Shown here piece after piece: positions 52,549-61,334 of a stretch of DNA of 64,000 nt. The position numbers were made by a program, and so were the translations under genes. The notes below the pieces were generated by a model. The model ran no database searches, was not told where the DNA came from, and was given only the letters and a program-made list of their open reading frames with translations. Each line of letters begins with the position of its first letter. Position 1 is the first letter of the stretch. Source of the stretch: DTU024 sp964518875 (GTDB lineage Bacteria > Bacillota > Clostridia > Christensenellales > Aristaeellaceae); the NCBI GenBank assembly GCA_964518875.1, contig CAZFHI010000001.1, forward strand, positions 62,001-126,000, read 5' to 3'.

Positions 52549-53355
52549 TCAGAACAATATAATATCACCGCCGTCTTTATTAATTACAATTTTTGTTTGG
52601 CCGTCAAGCTCGCGCCCCTTAAATTTTTCATTATAGACTATCCATTTTTGTTTGATGAGCGAATACACGTATATATAATCAATTTCTTCATTCGGCATAT
52701 GTTTATCAAAAAAAATGCAGCCATCGCTGTAAAAGCATTCGTTGAACATATAGCCGTTGTCAAAATCAAGTTTGACGAGAACTTTCTGATTTTTAACGTC
52801 ATAGATGCAGTTGTTGCCATTTTCCCATCCGCCCGTATGGCAAAGTATAAACCTGTCTGTGCCTTCAATATAAAATATTATATCAAATATATAAGGAACA
52901 ATTTCTTTCCCTGTTTTTTCAATAATTCCCCATTGCTCAACGTCGCTCCAATAGCAGTTATGCTCGTCAATGTTCCAACTGCCCCTGCATACCGTTGCTC
53001 TGCCGTTATAAAATGACGTGGCGAAAATATACTGCGGAGGTATAACTTCGTTGCCGTTTAAGTCAATCCATCCCCACATTCCGGCGTTATCACTGAACGT
53101 GTGGTGATACTGCAAATCAATATTGCCTAAAAGGCTTACCATAATAAGCCCCTCCTGATATCCTCCGCAAGTGTGATCAAGAACAATGGGGGTATGCTTA
53201 TACTTTTCAGGAAGCTTGAGCGCTTCATGTTTTTTAACGTCAATAAAATATAAATTTCCGTCATTGTTTATCGAGCCGCAGCCAATTCCATCATCAATGC
53301 CGTCGTCGAGGATATACACGTCATCAGTTTTATTTATTTTTATTTTATCAAGCAT
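52549..53355 (-). CDS. WG-repeat protein, unknown
   Basis: A 268-residue cytoplasmic protein with WG (KWG) repeat segments: MWGWIDLNGNEVIPPQYIFA near residue 95 followed by SFYNGRATV, and QWGIIEKTGKEIVPYIFDII near residue 140. Such proteins form beta-sheet repeats that bind partners, but no enzymatic role is known for most. It has no signal peptide. It is AT-richer than the core genes and is next to the broken adhesin, so this part looks accessory. The start ATG at 53355 is preceded by GGAGG. Confidence 0.75.
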   Translation of the reverse strand: MLDKIKINKTDDVYILDDGIDDGIGCGSINNDGNLYFIDVKKHEALKLPEKYKHTPIVLDHTCGGYQEGLIMVSLLGNIDLQYHHTFSDNAGMWGWIDLNGNEVIPPQYIFATSFYNGRATVCRGSWNIDEHNCYWSDVEQWGIIEKTGKEIVPYIFDIIFYIEGTDRFILCHTGGWENGNNCIYDVKNQKVLVKLDFDNGYMFNECFYSDGCIFFDKHMPNEEIDYIYVYSLIKQKWIVYNEKFKGRELDGQTKIVINKDGGDIILF

Positions 53356-53702
53356 ATTATACCTCCATAATTCTATTATAAATATTATATCATATTAAAC
53401 ATACTACCAAACGAGTGCGCTTTGTATAAACATACAAGAGATTTTTAAATTTAAAATTAATCATAAAATTAAATAATTTGCTTTATTAGAATGCATTTGA
53501 AAACATTTAATATAAAATATTTAATACATATAAAAAAGCAGAAGATATTTTAGGCTCTTTGTAATTCAAAATACATTACTTATAAGTTGCTACGTCTTCC
53601 GTACTGCCAGATAGACCGTTCTAGTGGCGGTGTCGTACTTTTAATTATTGTTCACATTATTTACGATATATGCTAATTTACACTGCTATTAACGTAAATT
53701 GC
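53356..53702. other. AT-rich spacer before the larA-like operon
   Basis: About 350 bp of very AT-rich sequence with one GC-richer patch near 53585-53630. I find no frame with a ribosome site, no inverted ends and no tRNA that would mark an insertion boundary. Confidence 0.4.
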
Positions 53703-53731
53703 TTGACAATAGATGCAAAAAATGGTATAAG
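53703..53731 (+). promoter_or_regulatory. promoter of the larA-like operon
   Basis: TTGACA (53703-53708), 17-bp spacer, TATAAG (53726-53731), about 60 bp before the first start codon. No obvious operator palindrome. Confidence 0.78.
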
Positions 53732-53793
53732 CATACTAATAAATATTAAGATTGAAACGTGGAATTTTGTCCTTATAAGATGGGAGGTATAAC

Positions 53794-55071
53794 ATGAAAA
53801 CCATTTTTATTCCTTATGATACTACGTCATTAGCTCTTCATGTAGACGAAGCTAACCTTCAGGCGGTTATTACCGCAAAAATGCATGAATATGATCCGGG
53901 AAAAACCGAAAATGAGCTGATTGAGGAAGCAATCAGAAATCCTATTGGTACGCAACAGCTACGCGAGTTGTCAAAAGGTAAACAAAATGTTGTTATTGTT
54001 ACAAGCGACCACACTCGGGCTGTACCCAGCAAGCTTACGCTCCCCATACTTTTGAGAGAAATTCGAGCCGGCAACCCGAATGCAGAAATCACTATTCTTA
54101 TTGCCACAGGGTTGCACCGACCAACCACTGAAGAAGAGCAGCGACGTATGTTTGGCGATGCCATTGTTGATAACGAACAGATTGCCATCAATAATGCTTT
54201 TGATCCTGCTCAGTTTGTACATATATGCAAGCTGCCATCAGGCGCAGATTTCAATGTTAATAAGCTTGCGGTGCAATGCGATTTGCTTATTACAGAAGGT
54301 TTTATTGAACCGCATTTTTTCGCGGGCTTTTCCGGTGGGCGGAAAAGCATTCTACCCGGGATTTGCTCTCAAGAAACCGTAAACGAAAACCACAGTTATA
54401 AAGCAATAGCAAGTCCATATTCACACACTGGTGTTCTTAAACACAATCCCATTCATGAGGATATGGTGTACGCAGCAAGAAAAGTGAACGTACAGTTTAT
54501 TCTTAATGTGGCGTTAAACGGCGAAAAAAAGGTTATTGCTGCCTGGGCAGGCGATTTAGAAAAAGCGCATGAGGAGGGGGTTCGTTTTATCCGTAAATGG
54601 TCCCAGGCGCCTAATACTACCGCGGATATTGTGATCACTTCAAACGGAGGTTATCCGTTGGATCAGAATCTTTATCAAAGTCCAAAAGCTGTTGCTACTG
54701 CAGAAGCCTGCGCTGGAGATGATGGCGTGATTATTATGTGCTGTGGGTGCAGGGATGGTATGGGAGGCAAACATTTTGAAAAACTGATTACTATGGGGAC
54801 CGTAGAGAAAATTGAAAACTATCTTTCCAAAATCCCACCTAAAGAAACGATTCCCGAACAGTGGTGTCCTCAAATTTATGCGAGGATTCTGAAAAAACAT
54901 CCGGTTATCCTGGTAACTACATATTTAAATCATGACGAAGTTCGCCGTGCTAACATGATTCCTGCATCATCCCCGGATGAAGCGCTGGAAATTGCGTATG
55001 GTATCAAAGGAAGAGACGCCTCGGTGGTTGTGATTCCAGATGGAGTCAGTGTGCTGGCAGTCAAGGGATGA
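53794..55071 (+). CDS. LarA-family nickel-dependent 2-hydroxy-acid racemase/epimerase
   Basis: Interconverts the C2 stereochemistry of a 2-hydroxy acid using a nickel-pincer cofactor bound to a lysine. The 425-residue length fits LarA. Key residues are present: the catalytic His in ATGLHRPTT near residue 108, and the His and cofactor-binding Lys in EPHFFAGFSGGRKSILPG near residues 172-188, with NENH near 200 giving the nickel-binding His. Known family members act on lactate, malate, other hydroxy acids or gluconate. Here the neighbours are a dehydratase and a GntP permease, so a sugar acid is more likely than lactate. Cofactor genes larB, larC and larE are not in the window. Confidence 0.88.
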   Translation: MKTIFIPYDTTSLALHVDEANLQAVITAKMHEYDPGKTENELIEEAIRNPIGTQQLRELSKGKQNVVIVTSDHTRAVPSKLTLPILLREIRAGNPNAEITILIATGLHRPTTEEEQRRMFGDAIVDNEQIAINNAFDPAQFVHICKLPSGADFNVNKLAVQCDLLITEGFIEPHFFAGFSGGRKSILPGICSQETVNENHSYKAIASPYSHTGVLKHNPIHEDMVYAARKVNVQFILNVALNGEKKVIAAWAGDLEKAHEEGVRFIRKWSQAPNTTADIVITSNGGYPLDQNLYQSPKAVATAEACAGDDGVIIMCCGCRDGMGGKHFEKLITMGTVEKIENYLSKIPPKETIPEQWCPQIYARILKKHPVILVTTYLNHDEVRRANMIPASSPDEALEIAYGIKGRDASVVVIPDGVSVLAVKG

Positions 55072-55088
55072 AGAAAGAAGGAAAAAGC

Positions 55089-55397
55089 ATGGAAAAAAAA
55101 ATTGCGTTGAAGGTTAACGAAAAAGATAATGTGGCCACTTTGTTTGCGGACGGAGTCTTCGACGGCTCAACCGTGGAAGTTCGCGATCAAAAAGGAAAAA
55201 CAGAAACGTTGGTAGTGCATGGCGATGTGCCTTATGGGCACAAAATTGCAATACGGGCGATTCAAAAAGGTGAATTAATCATCAAATATGGTGAAGAGAT
55301 CGGTGTAGCAACCCACCCGATCGCTAAAGGAGAATATGTGCATGTGCACAATCTTGATAGTCTTCGTGGTCGTGGAGATTTGGAGGTGAAACATTGA
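55089..55397 (+). CDS. UxaA-family hydro-lyase, small (SAF-domain) subunit
   Basis: The 102-residue protein has the SAF-domain pattern of altronate/galactarate dehydratase N-termini: KIALKVNEKDNVATLF at the start, VVHGDVPYGHKIAIRAI with the conserved His near residue 45, and IIKYGEEIGVATHPIAKGEY near 65. I chose the ATG at 55089 for its AGAAGGA site; an earlier ATG at 55068 overlaps the larA stop. In altronate dehydratase this part is fused to the large part, but here it is a separate gene, as in sulfolactate sulfo-lyase. It is translationally coupled to the next gene. Confidence 0.88.
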   Translation: MEKKIALKVNEKDNVATLFADGVFDGSTVEVRDQKGKTETLVVHGDVPYGHKIAIRAIQKGELIIKYGEEIGVATHPIAKGEYVHVHNLDSLRGRGDLEVKH

Positions 55398-56560
55398 TGG
55401 AATTTTACGGATATGTGCGGCCAGACGGAAAGGCCGGTGCGCGCAATCATGTTGCAATTATCCCGAGTGTGACCTGCGCCAATGATGTTGCTCAGGCAAT
55501 TGTACGGCAGGTACAAGGAACGATTACATATTTGCATCATCAGGGATGCTGTCAAATGCCGCCAGATCTGGAGCGGGTTACAGATACCTTAATAAGTTTG
55601 GGAATGAGTCCTAACGTTGCTTCTGTTCTGATTGTAAGCTTGGGATGTGAAGGAACAGATCATGAGAGGATGTTCAAAGAACTTTCTGCTACAGGTAAAC
55701 ATGTAGAAATCATTCATATACAGGAATTGGGCGGAATTTCCAAGGCAATTCAAAAAGGAACAGATATCGCTCGGCAGTTGGTGATCGAAGCCTCCGACAT
55801 ACAGCGAAAGCCGGTAGACGTTTCTAAAATAATTATGGCAATCAAATGTGGCGCTTCAGACACAACAAGCGGCATGGCATCTAATTGTGTAATCGGCTAT
55901 GTAGCGGATAAACTGGTAGACTTAGGAGCAACAGTTATATTTGGTGAAACAACAGAATTTCTTGGCGGAGAGCACCTGCTGGCACGTCGTGCAGTTACAC
56001 CTGAAGTTGGTCGCAAAATCCTTAAAATAGTGGAGACAATGGAAAATCGGGCAAAGAGCGTTGGGTGTGATATGCGCAGAGGACAGCCGACGCCAGGCAA
56101 TATCGCCGGCGGTCTATCAAGCATTGAGGAAAAAAGCCTTGGTGCCATCGTTAAGAGCGGAAGCAGGCCGATTCAAGGCGTATTGGAATACCCAGAGCAT
56201 ATTACCAATCAGAAAGGTTTGTGGATCAAGGATACGCCTGGTCGAGAGCCAGAAATCCTAACAGGCATGGCAGCGACAGGCGCTCAAGCAATGATGTTTT
56301 CCACCGGACGCGGCGCGCCACAAGGTTTTCCAAGCATGCCAGTGATAAAGATCTGCGGTAACCCACATACATATCAGCGAATGAAAGAAGACATGGACCT
56401 TAACGCCGGTTTAATTATTACCGGTGAAAAGAGTATAGAACAGGTAGGAGAAGAAGCTTTCACTAAATTGTTACGCGTATTAAGCGGTGAAATGACAAAA
56501 AATGAAGCTATCCAGTATTTTAGCGCAATTGATATACACTGTCTTGGTCCGGTAATCTAA
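55397..56560 (+). CDS. UxaA-family hydro-lyase, large subunit
   Basis: Catalytic subunit of a dehydratase that removes water (or a similar group) from a sugar acid or hydroxy acid. The 387 residues show RPDGKAGARNHVAIIPSV at the start, SLGCEGTD near 88, CGASDTTSGMASNCVIGY near 153, and the family signature PTPGNIAGGLSSIEEKSLG near 233. Cysteines in GCCQMP, LGCEGT and CGASD are candidates for a metal or iron-sulfur site. The ATG at 55397 overlaps the small subunit stop (TGATG). Function in the pathway is inferred from the GntP permease and LarA-like neighbour. Confidence 0.88.
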   Translation: MEFYGYVRPDGKAGARNHVAIIPSVTCANDVAQAIVRQVQGTITYLHHQGCCQMPPDLERVTDTLISLGMSPNVASVLIVSLGCEGTDHERMFKELSATGKHVEIIHIQELGGISKAIQKGTDIARQLVIEASDIQRKPVDVSKIIMAIKCGASDTTSGMASNCVIGYVADKLVDLGATVIFGETTEFLGGEHLLARRAVTPEVGRKILKIVETMENRAKSVGCDMRRGQPTPGNIAGGLSSIEEKSLGAIVKSGSRPIQGVLEYPEHITNQKGLWIKDTPGREPEILTGMAATGAQAMMFSTGRGAPQGFPSMPVIKICGNPHTYQRMKEDMDLNAGLIITGEKSIEQVGEEAFTKLLRVLSGEMTKNEAIQYFSAIDIHCLGPVI

Positions 56561-56624
56561 AACAAATCTTCTGACGCACCAGAGGTATGAATAAAATGAA
56601 TTCTAAAAAGAGGAGGTTTTTTAC

Positions 56625-58082
56625 ATGAGTCCAGTTTTAGCACTGTTGATCGGAATTGTAGTGCTAATGTTAATGATTATTTTCACCCGTATGCACGCAT
56701 TCCCAGCGCTCATCATTTCGTCAATATTGATTGCAATTTTATCTGGAAACTCGTTGCTAGTCGGCACAGGAAATGAAGGTGGCGACTTACTTAACGTGGC
56801 GCTTAAAACTGTTACTGGTGGCTTTGGCGGTACAATGGCAAGCATAGGTATTGTAATTGGTTTCGGATGTATTATGGGTATTTTCCTTGAAAAAAGTGGC
56901 GCTGCGAAACGTATGGCTCTGACTATTCTAAGGATCGTAGGTGTTAAAAATGCGGATGTCGTACTTGGATTGACGGGTTTTGTTGTATCCATCCCGGTAT
57001 TCTGTGATTCTGGTTTCGTTATACTTTCTTCGCTTGCAAAAGAGTTTTCACGTCTAACCAAGAAATCAATGGTAGGTCTTGGCGGCATCCTGGGAATGGG
57101 ACTGTACATAACACATTTTATGGTTCCACCAACTCCAGGCCCTCTGGCTGTTGTGAGCACCTTTCAAAAGGAAGGAATCATGCTTGACCTTGGCATGTTC
57201 ATAATCTACGGTTTGTTACTTTCCATTCCTTTGTTTATCTTCTCAGTATATTTATTCCGTTGGTTTGGACGTAAGTATCCTGACCTAATCGTGCCATATG
57301 AAATTGATCGCAGTAAATATACCGTCGAACAGCTGACAGTGCTTGATAGGATCGATGCAAAACTAAACAATGGTCAGGAATTGACAAACGAAGATTTTGC
57401 TGAACTTCTTAGCGCAGAAAAAATGCCAAGCGCTGGGCTTTCTTTCACGGTGTTGCTTTTGCCCGTGGTACTTATTCTTGCAAATACTATAGTCAGTCAA
57501 ACAGCGCTGAAAGGAGTATTTTTGGGGCAGCTGATAACTTTCTTAGGCAACCCGGTAATTGCGCTATTCATTTCAATGTGCCTTGGTGCTTTTATGCTGA
57601 TGCGCGAGAAGGATAAAAAATATGTAGTTGGAATTATGAATGACGCTTGCAAGGAAGCAGGTCCAATCGTTATGATTACGGCAGCTGGTGGCGCTCTGGG
57701 CGCAGTTGTTAAGGCGACCGGTGCAGCTGGAATAATGGCAAACAGTATTGTGGCTGCGGGGATCCCCGGTATTTTAGTCCCTCTGATTATTGGAGTAATT
57801 ATGAGATTTCCACAAGGTTCCGGCACAACAGCTATGATCACTGGTTCTGCAATCATAGCTCCAATGATGACTGTATTGGGAGTAAACCCATACCTGGCGG
57901 CACTGGGGTTGTGTCTGACAACCATGTGTCCTTCTTATTTGAATGATAGCTATTTCCATGTAGTAACAAGCTTTAGTGGAATGGATATCAAAACCAGCCT
58001 AAAAACATGGACGATGGGAACAATCTTTGTGCCATTATTCGGCTCAGTTCTGATTTGGCTGCTTAGTTTATTTATTCATTGA
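56625..58082 (+). CDS. GntP-family gluconate/hydroxy-acid permease
   Basis: Proton-coupled uptake of gluconate or a related organic acid. The 485 residues form about 12-14 membrane segments. Family features are GFGGTMASIGIVIGFGCIMG near residue 65, GFVVSIPVFCDSGFVILSSL near 118, YITHFMVPPTPGPLAVVSTF near 160, and RFPQGSGTTAMITGSAII near 395. GAGGAGG-like AAGAGGAGG precedes the ATG. It is the last gene of the larA-like operon and is followed by a terminator. Its ggt/gat/att-rich codon style differs from the core genes. Confidence 0.92.
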   Translation: MSPVLALLIGIVVLMLMIIFTRMHAFPALIISSILIAILSGNSLLVGTGNEGGDLLNVALKTVTGGFGGTMASIGIVIGFGCIMGIFLEKSGAAKRMALTILRIVGVKNADVVLGLTGFVVSIPVFCDSGFVILSSLAKEFSRLTKKSMVGLGGILGMGLYITHFMVPPTPGPLAVVSTFQKEGIMLDLGMFIIYGLLLSIPLFIFSVYLFRWFGRKYPDLIVPYEIDRSKYTVEQLTVLDRIDAKLNNGQELTNEDFAELLSAEKMPSAGLSFTVLLLPVVLILANTIVSQTALKGVFLGQLITFLGNPVIALFISMCLGAFMLMREKDKKYVVGIMNDACKEAGPIVMITAAGGALGAVVKATGAAGIMANSIVAAGIPGILVPLIIGVIMRFPQGSGTTAMITGSAIIAPMMTVLGVNPYLAALGLCLTTMCPSYLNDSYFHVVTSFSGMDIKTSLKTWTMGTIFVPLFGSVLIWLLSLFIH

Positions 58083-58105
58083 ATATTTTTTTATAAAAAA
58101 TTTGT

Positions 58106-58145
58106 AAAAAGCGACTTCTCCGGTGCGTCGGGGATGCCGCTTTTT
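58106..58145 (+). terminator. intrinsic terminator of the larA-like operon
   Basis: AAAAAGCG pairs with CGCTTTTT around further short pairings; T run at 58141-58145. Confidence 0.8.
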
Positions 58146-58588
58146 ATTACTTTAAACACAACGCCAGTCGCGTGATTTAGTTAAACTTGTAGTAATCAAT
58201 ATGATAAAAAAACTCATTTTACTAAAGTATATATGCAGTCTGCTAAATGCAAAATAAGCAAGATGAAGTTACTAAATGCTGATGATATATAAAATAGACC
58301 TGCAAATATCGGATAATTTTTTTCAGAAATACTTTAGATTGATATTTTACAATGAAAATAGAAACGATTTTATTGCAAAAATATTATTTGAATACAGTTC
58401 AATAATTCTAAAGAAATATAAAAATATATAAAGCATAAATTACAAAAAGAAAAACCCGGATGGTAAATTATAATGCTGAGAAAAACTAATGATAATTCAT
58501 TTGCGGATGACAATTAACAGCTTTCGCAATTGACAGAGCACTTTTGTATCTGCCTGGTAATCTTAGCTATGCACGCATATTAGCATAT
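58146..58588. other. AT-rich intergenic region
   Basis: About 440 bp, roughly three-quarters A+T. I see no supported gene, repeat or structured RNA. It may be the right border of the acquired larA-like segment, since it ends at a tRNA gene, but I see no duplicated tRNA end. Confidence 0.4.
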
Positions 58589-58589
58589 G

Positions 58590-58615
58590 AAAAGCCACCG
58601 GATTAGCCGGTGGCT
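58590..58615 (-). terminator. intrinsic terminator after tRNA-Ala
   Basis: On the minus strand AGCCACCGG pairs with CCGGTGGCT, followed by TTT, directly after the tRNA. Confidence 0.85.
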
Positions 58616-58618
58616 ATT

Positions 58619-58694
58619 TGGTGGAGCATAAGAGATTCGAACTCTTGACCCCCACAATGCCATTGTGGTGCGCTACCAACTGCGCTAATGCCCC
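58619..58694 (-). tRNA. tRNA-Ala (anticodon GGC)
   Basis: Full cloverleaf on the minus strand: acceptor GGGGCAT with ATGCTCC, anticodon stem CCACA/TGTGG and loop ATGGCAT, T loop GTTCGAATC, and encoded CCA. A GGC anticodon reads GCC and GCT alanine codons. Confidence 0.95.
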
Positions 58695-59150
58695 GCGATG
58701 TTCGATATAATACCACAAACGCTTTTTTTTGTAAAGTATTTTCGTTTGAAAGTTTAAGCTTTTGCATGTTCGCGCCTTTTAAAATTTTAAATTAAGCGAA
58801 GCGGTTGGTTAGACAAGCAAAATTTAAGCTTTTATAAAGCTTGATTTATTATTTCAATCAGGAAATTATCGGATTGATTAAGCGGCTTATTATTAAAGCA
58901 ATAGAATTATTTTTAAATAAATTATATCGGGCGTGATGTTAAAGCATAACAAAAGCGCAAATAAAAAAGCCCTGCATTATTAAGACTAAAAGCCCTGAAA
59001 ACAATATTCTATATATAAGCGTCAGACGCTGAAAACACCGCTTCATATTATTATAATCATAAAAGCGTATAAAAGCAGAGATTACATTATAAAAATATAA
59101 AAACAGCAGAATTGTGTATAACAAAAGCCTAAACCTACACAAAGGCAATT
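58695..59150. other. intergenic region between tRNA-Ala and potD
   Basis: About 455 bp, AT-rich. A 69-codon frame at 58939-59148 (minus) has no ribosome site and unlikely composition; I do not call it. No repeat or RNA recognised. Confidence 0.4.
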
Positions 59151-59193
59151 AAAAATGCCGCAGCAAGCTTCGTATCTTACTGCGGCATTTTTT
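59151..59193. terminator. bidirectional intrinsic terminator after potD
   Basis: AAAAATGCCGCAG (59151-59163) pairs with CTGCGGCATTTTTT (59180-59193). It lies about 27 bp past the potD stop on the minus strand. Confidence 0.9.
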
Positions 59194-59220
59194 AAACTTT
59201 TTAAAGCGGCCTATAGCCTC

Positions 59221-60285
59221 TTACAGCAGCTTGAAGCGCTGCCAGATGGACTGGTACACGCTGTCGTACTCGCCGAGGTCCTCTATAAACTCAGCGTCCT
59301 TAAGCATGTCCTGCGGAACGTTTATAACGGGATTGTTTTTTAACGAATCGGGCATAAACTCCGCTGCCGCCGCGTTTGGCGACATATAGTACTGTTTTTC
59401 AGCTATGCGGGCGCCTATTTCAGGCTCTAACAAATAATTAAGCAGCTTATGGGCGTTATCAGGGTGCGGCGCGTCCTTTGATATTACAAGGCTGTCTATA
59501 CCAAAGCCCAGGCCTTCCTCGGGGTAGACTACTTTTAGATCCGGTCGTTCCTCAAGGGCTATCATGGCAAAGGAAGTAAATAGATAGCCTACGGAACATT
59601 CGCCTGAAATCAGGTCGAAATGCGGGCTGTCGTAGTTAAAGGAGCGTATGTTGGGTCTGAGCGCAGCAAGCTTTTCTTCCGCCTTATTAAGCAATTCGTC
59701 ATCTGTTGTGTTGAAGCTTTTGCCCATTGTTTTAAGCGTGATGCCTATAATGTTGCGGGCGTCGTCTATCATTACTATGGAATCGTTCAGCCTCTCGTCC
59801 CAAAGGTCCTCATAGCCCGTTATTTCAAAATCCACCATGGCGGGATCATATATTATAAGGGGCGTGCCGGCGGTATACGGAACGGTGTATTCGTTGTTTT
59901 CATCGTAGTATTTGCTTAGATAGCCTTCCGCTATGTTTTTATAGTTGGGTATAAGGCTTTTATCCAGCTTATGAAGCAGGTCTTTCTTGCGAAGCATGTT
60001 CACAGCGTAGTCGCTTGCCAGTATTACGTCGTACTCTCCTGGGGTGCCCGTAACCTTAAGCACCATTTCCTCGTTGGTATTAAAGGTGGAATAGTTTACC
60101 TTAATACCTGTCATATCTGTAAATTCCTGCAATGTTTCAGAGTCTATGTAGGTTTCCCAGGTGAAAACGTTCAGCACCTTTTCTTCTTCAGCGCTAAGAT
60201 TTGCAAAAGGCGCAAACAAGGCGAGCGTAAGCAATAGAGCAAAAAAGCGCTTTGCGAAAGCTCTGTTTTTTATGCTGTCTTTCAT
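59221..60285 (-). CDS. potD: spermidine/putrescine-binding protein
   Basis: Binds polyamines outside the cell for an ABC importer. The 354 residues start with a signal peptide ending FANLSAEEE and no lipobox cysteine. PotD-type features are LNVFTWETYIDSETLQEF near residue 37, YDVILASDYAVNMLRKKDLL near 80, and VPYTAGTPLIIYDP near 138. potABC are not next to it; tsaC lies upstream on the same strand, 35 bp away, so the potD gene may be read from the tsaC transcript. Other small cationic ligands are possible. Confidence 0.9.
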   Translation of the reverse strand: MKDSIKNRAFAKRFFALLLTLALFAPFANLSAEEEKVLNVFTWETYIDSETLQEFTDMTGIKVNYSTFNTNEEMVLKVTGTPGEYDVILASDYAVNMLRKKDLLHKLDKSLIPNYKNIAEGYLSKYYDENNEYTVPYTAGTPLIIYDPAMVDFEITGYEDLWDERLNDSIVMIDDARNIIGITLKTMGKSFNTTDDELLNKAEEKLAALRPNIRSFNYDSPHFDLISGECSVGYLFTSFAMIALEERPDLKVVYPEEGLGFGIDSLVISKDAPHPDNAHKLLNYLLEPEIGARIAEKQYYMSPNAAAAEFMPDSLKNNPVINVPQDMLKDAEFIEDLGEYDSVYQSIWQRFKLL

Positions 60286-60320
60286 ATTTTCCTCCTTATC
60301 GTTAATTCCAAGTGTGTTTT

Positions 60321-61334
60321 TTAACCGGCTTCTACTATATGGAAGGCCGCGGCCCTTGCAAGGCGGTTCATAACGGCGAGCCCCAGCCCGTCATACGGAA
60401 GCGTTTCAGAAAGTATCCTTTTAACGCCCATCTTGTCCGTTTCCCTTAACAGGTAGAACAGACGGTGCGCCGCCTGCCCGGCGTCCTTCCCCAGGCTTGC
60501 AGCCGGATACCCATCGTATAAATGTATATTACCCTCCATGGCGAGTATATAATCGCCTTCACGGTAATGCTTAATTATATAGTCCGCTGTTTTTTCAGGG
60601 CTTCCGCTTACGAGGATCATTTCAGCCTTAGGCGCGTAATGCTTGTGGCGCATACCGGGAGAAGGGGCGTAGGCGCCCTTCGGGACGTCTTTCATAACGG
60701 CTTCAGATACCCTGCATTCCCCGAGCGCCATGCTTATCTGCTCAGGCGTTACGGCTCCCGGCCTGAATATGGTAGGAACAGAGCCCGTCATATCCACAAC
60801 GGTGGATTCAACGCCTACTTCGCACGGGCCGCCGTCTATTATAAAGTCTACGCGGCCGTCCATATCGTCCAGCACATGCTCCGCGGTTGTGGGGCTTGGT
60901 TTCCCTGACCTGTTCGCGCTCGGGGCGGCTATTGGAAGCCCGCACGCTTTTATGAACCTGTTAGCGATTATGTTGCTTGGCATGCGTATGGCGACAGTTG
61001 AAAGGCCCGCCGTTACGGCGTCCGGCACGACGCTTTTCTTTTTAAACAGCATAGTGAGCGGCCCCGGCCAGAAAGCCCGCGCCATTATTCTGGCGTTTTC
61101 AGTTAAGTAACACAGCGGCTCCGCTTCTTCAATGGCGCTTATATGCAGAATAAGCGGGTTGTCCTGAGGGCGCCGCTTTGCTGCAAAAATGGCTTTTACG
61201 GCGTCTGGATTAAGGCCGTTTGCCCCGAGACCATATACTGTTTCCGTTGGAAAAGCGACTAAGCCGCCTTTTTTAATACATTCAGCAGCCCTTTTTATGG
61301 AAGCGTCGTCGCTTTGCAAAAGCTCTGTATGCAA
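60321..61334 (-). CDS. tsaC: L-threonylcarbamoyladenylate synthase (Sua5 type)
   Basis: Makes the threonylcarbamoyl-AMP needed for the t6A modification of tRNA position 37. The 337 residues have the YrdC core (KKGGLVAFPTETVYGLGANG near residue 23, AKRRPQDNPLILHI near 53, ANRSGKPSPTTAEHVLDDM near 137, GPCEVGVESTVVDM near 167) and the C-terminal Sua5 domain after a linker ending YAPSPGMRHKHYAPKAEMIL near 225. The start is TTG at 61334 with GGAGGG just upstream. Length fits the long Sua5 form rather than the short TsaC form. Confidence 0.95.
   Translation of the reverse strand: MHTELLQSDDASIKRAAECIKKGGLVAFPTETVYGLGANGLNPDAVKAIFAAKRRPQDNPLILHISAIEEAEPLCYLTENARIMARAFWPGPLTMLFKKKSVVPDAVTAGLSTVAIRMPSNIIANRFIKACGLPIAAPSANRSGKPSPTTAEHVLDDMDGRVDFIIDGGPCEVGVESTVVDMTGSVPTIFRPGAVTPEQISMALGECRVSEAVMKDVPKGAYAPSPGMRHKHYAPKAEMILVSGSPEKTADYIIKHYREGDYILAMEGNIHLYDGYPAASLGKDAGQAAHRLFYLLRETDKMGVKRILSETLPYDGLGLAVMNRLARAAAFHIVEAG

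Noticed and set aside
58939..59148. 69-residue minus-strand hydrophobic frame
   Set aside because: No ribosome site or promoter, AT-rich spacer composition, and no neighbours supporting it.
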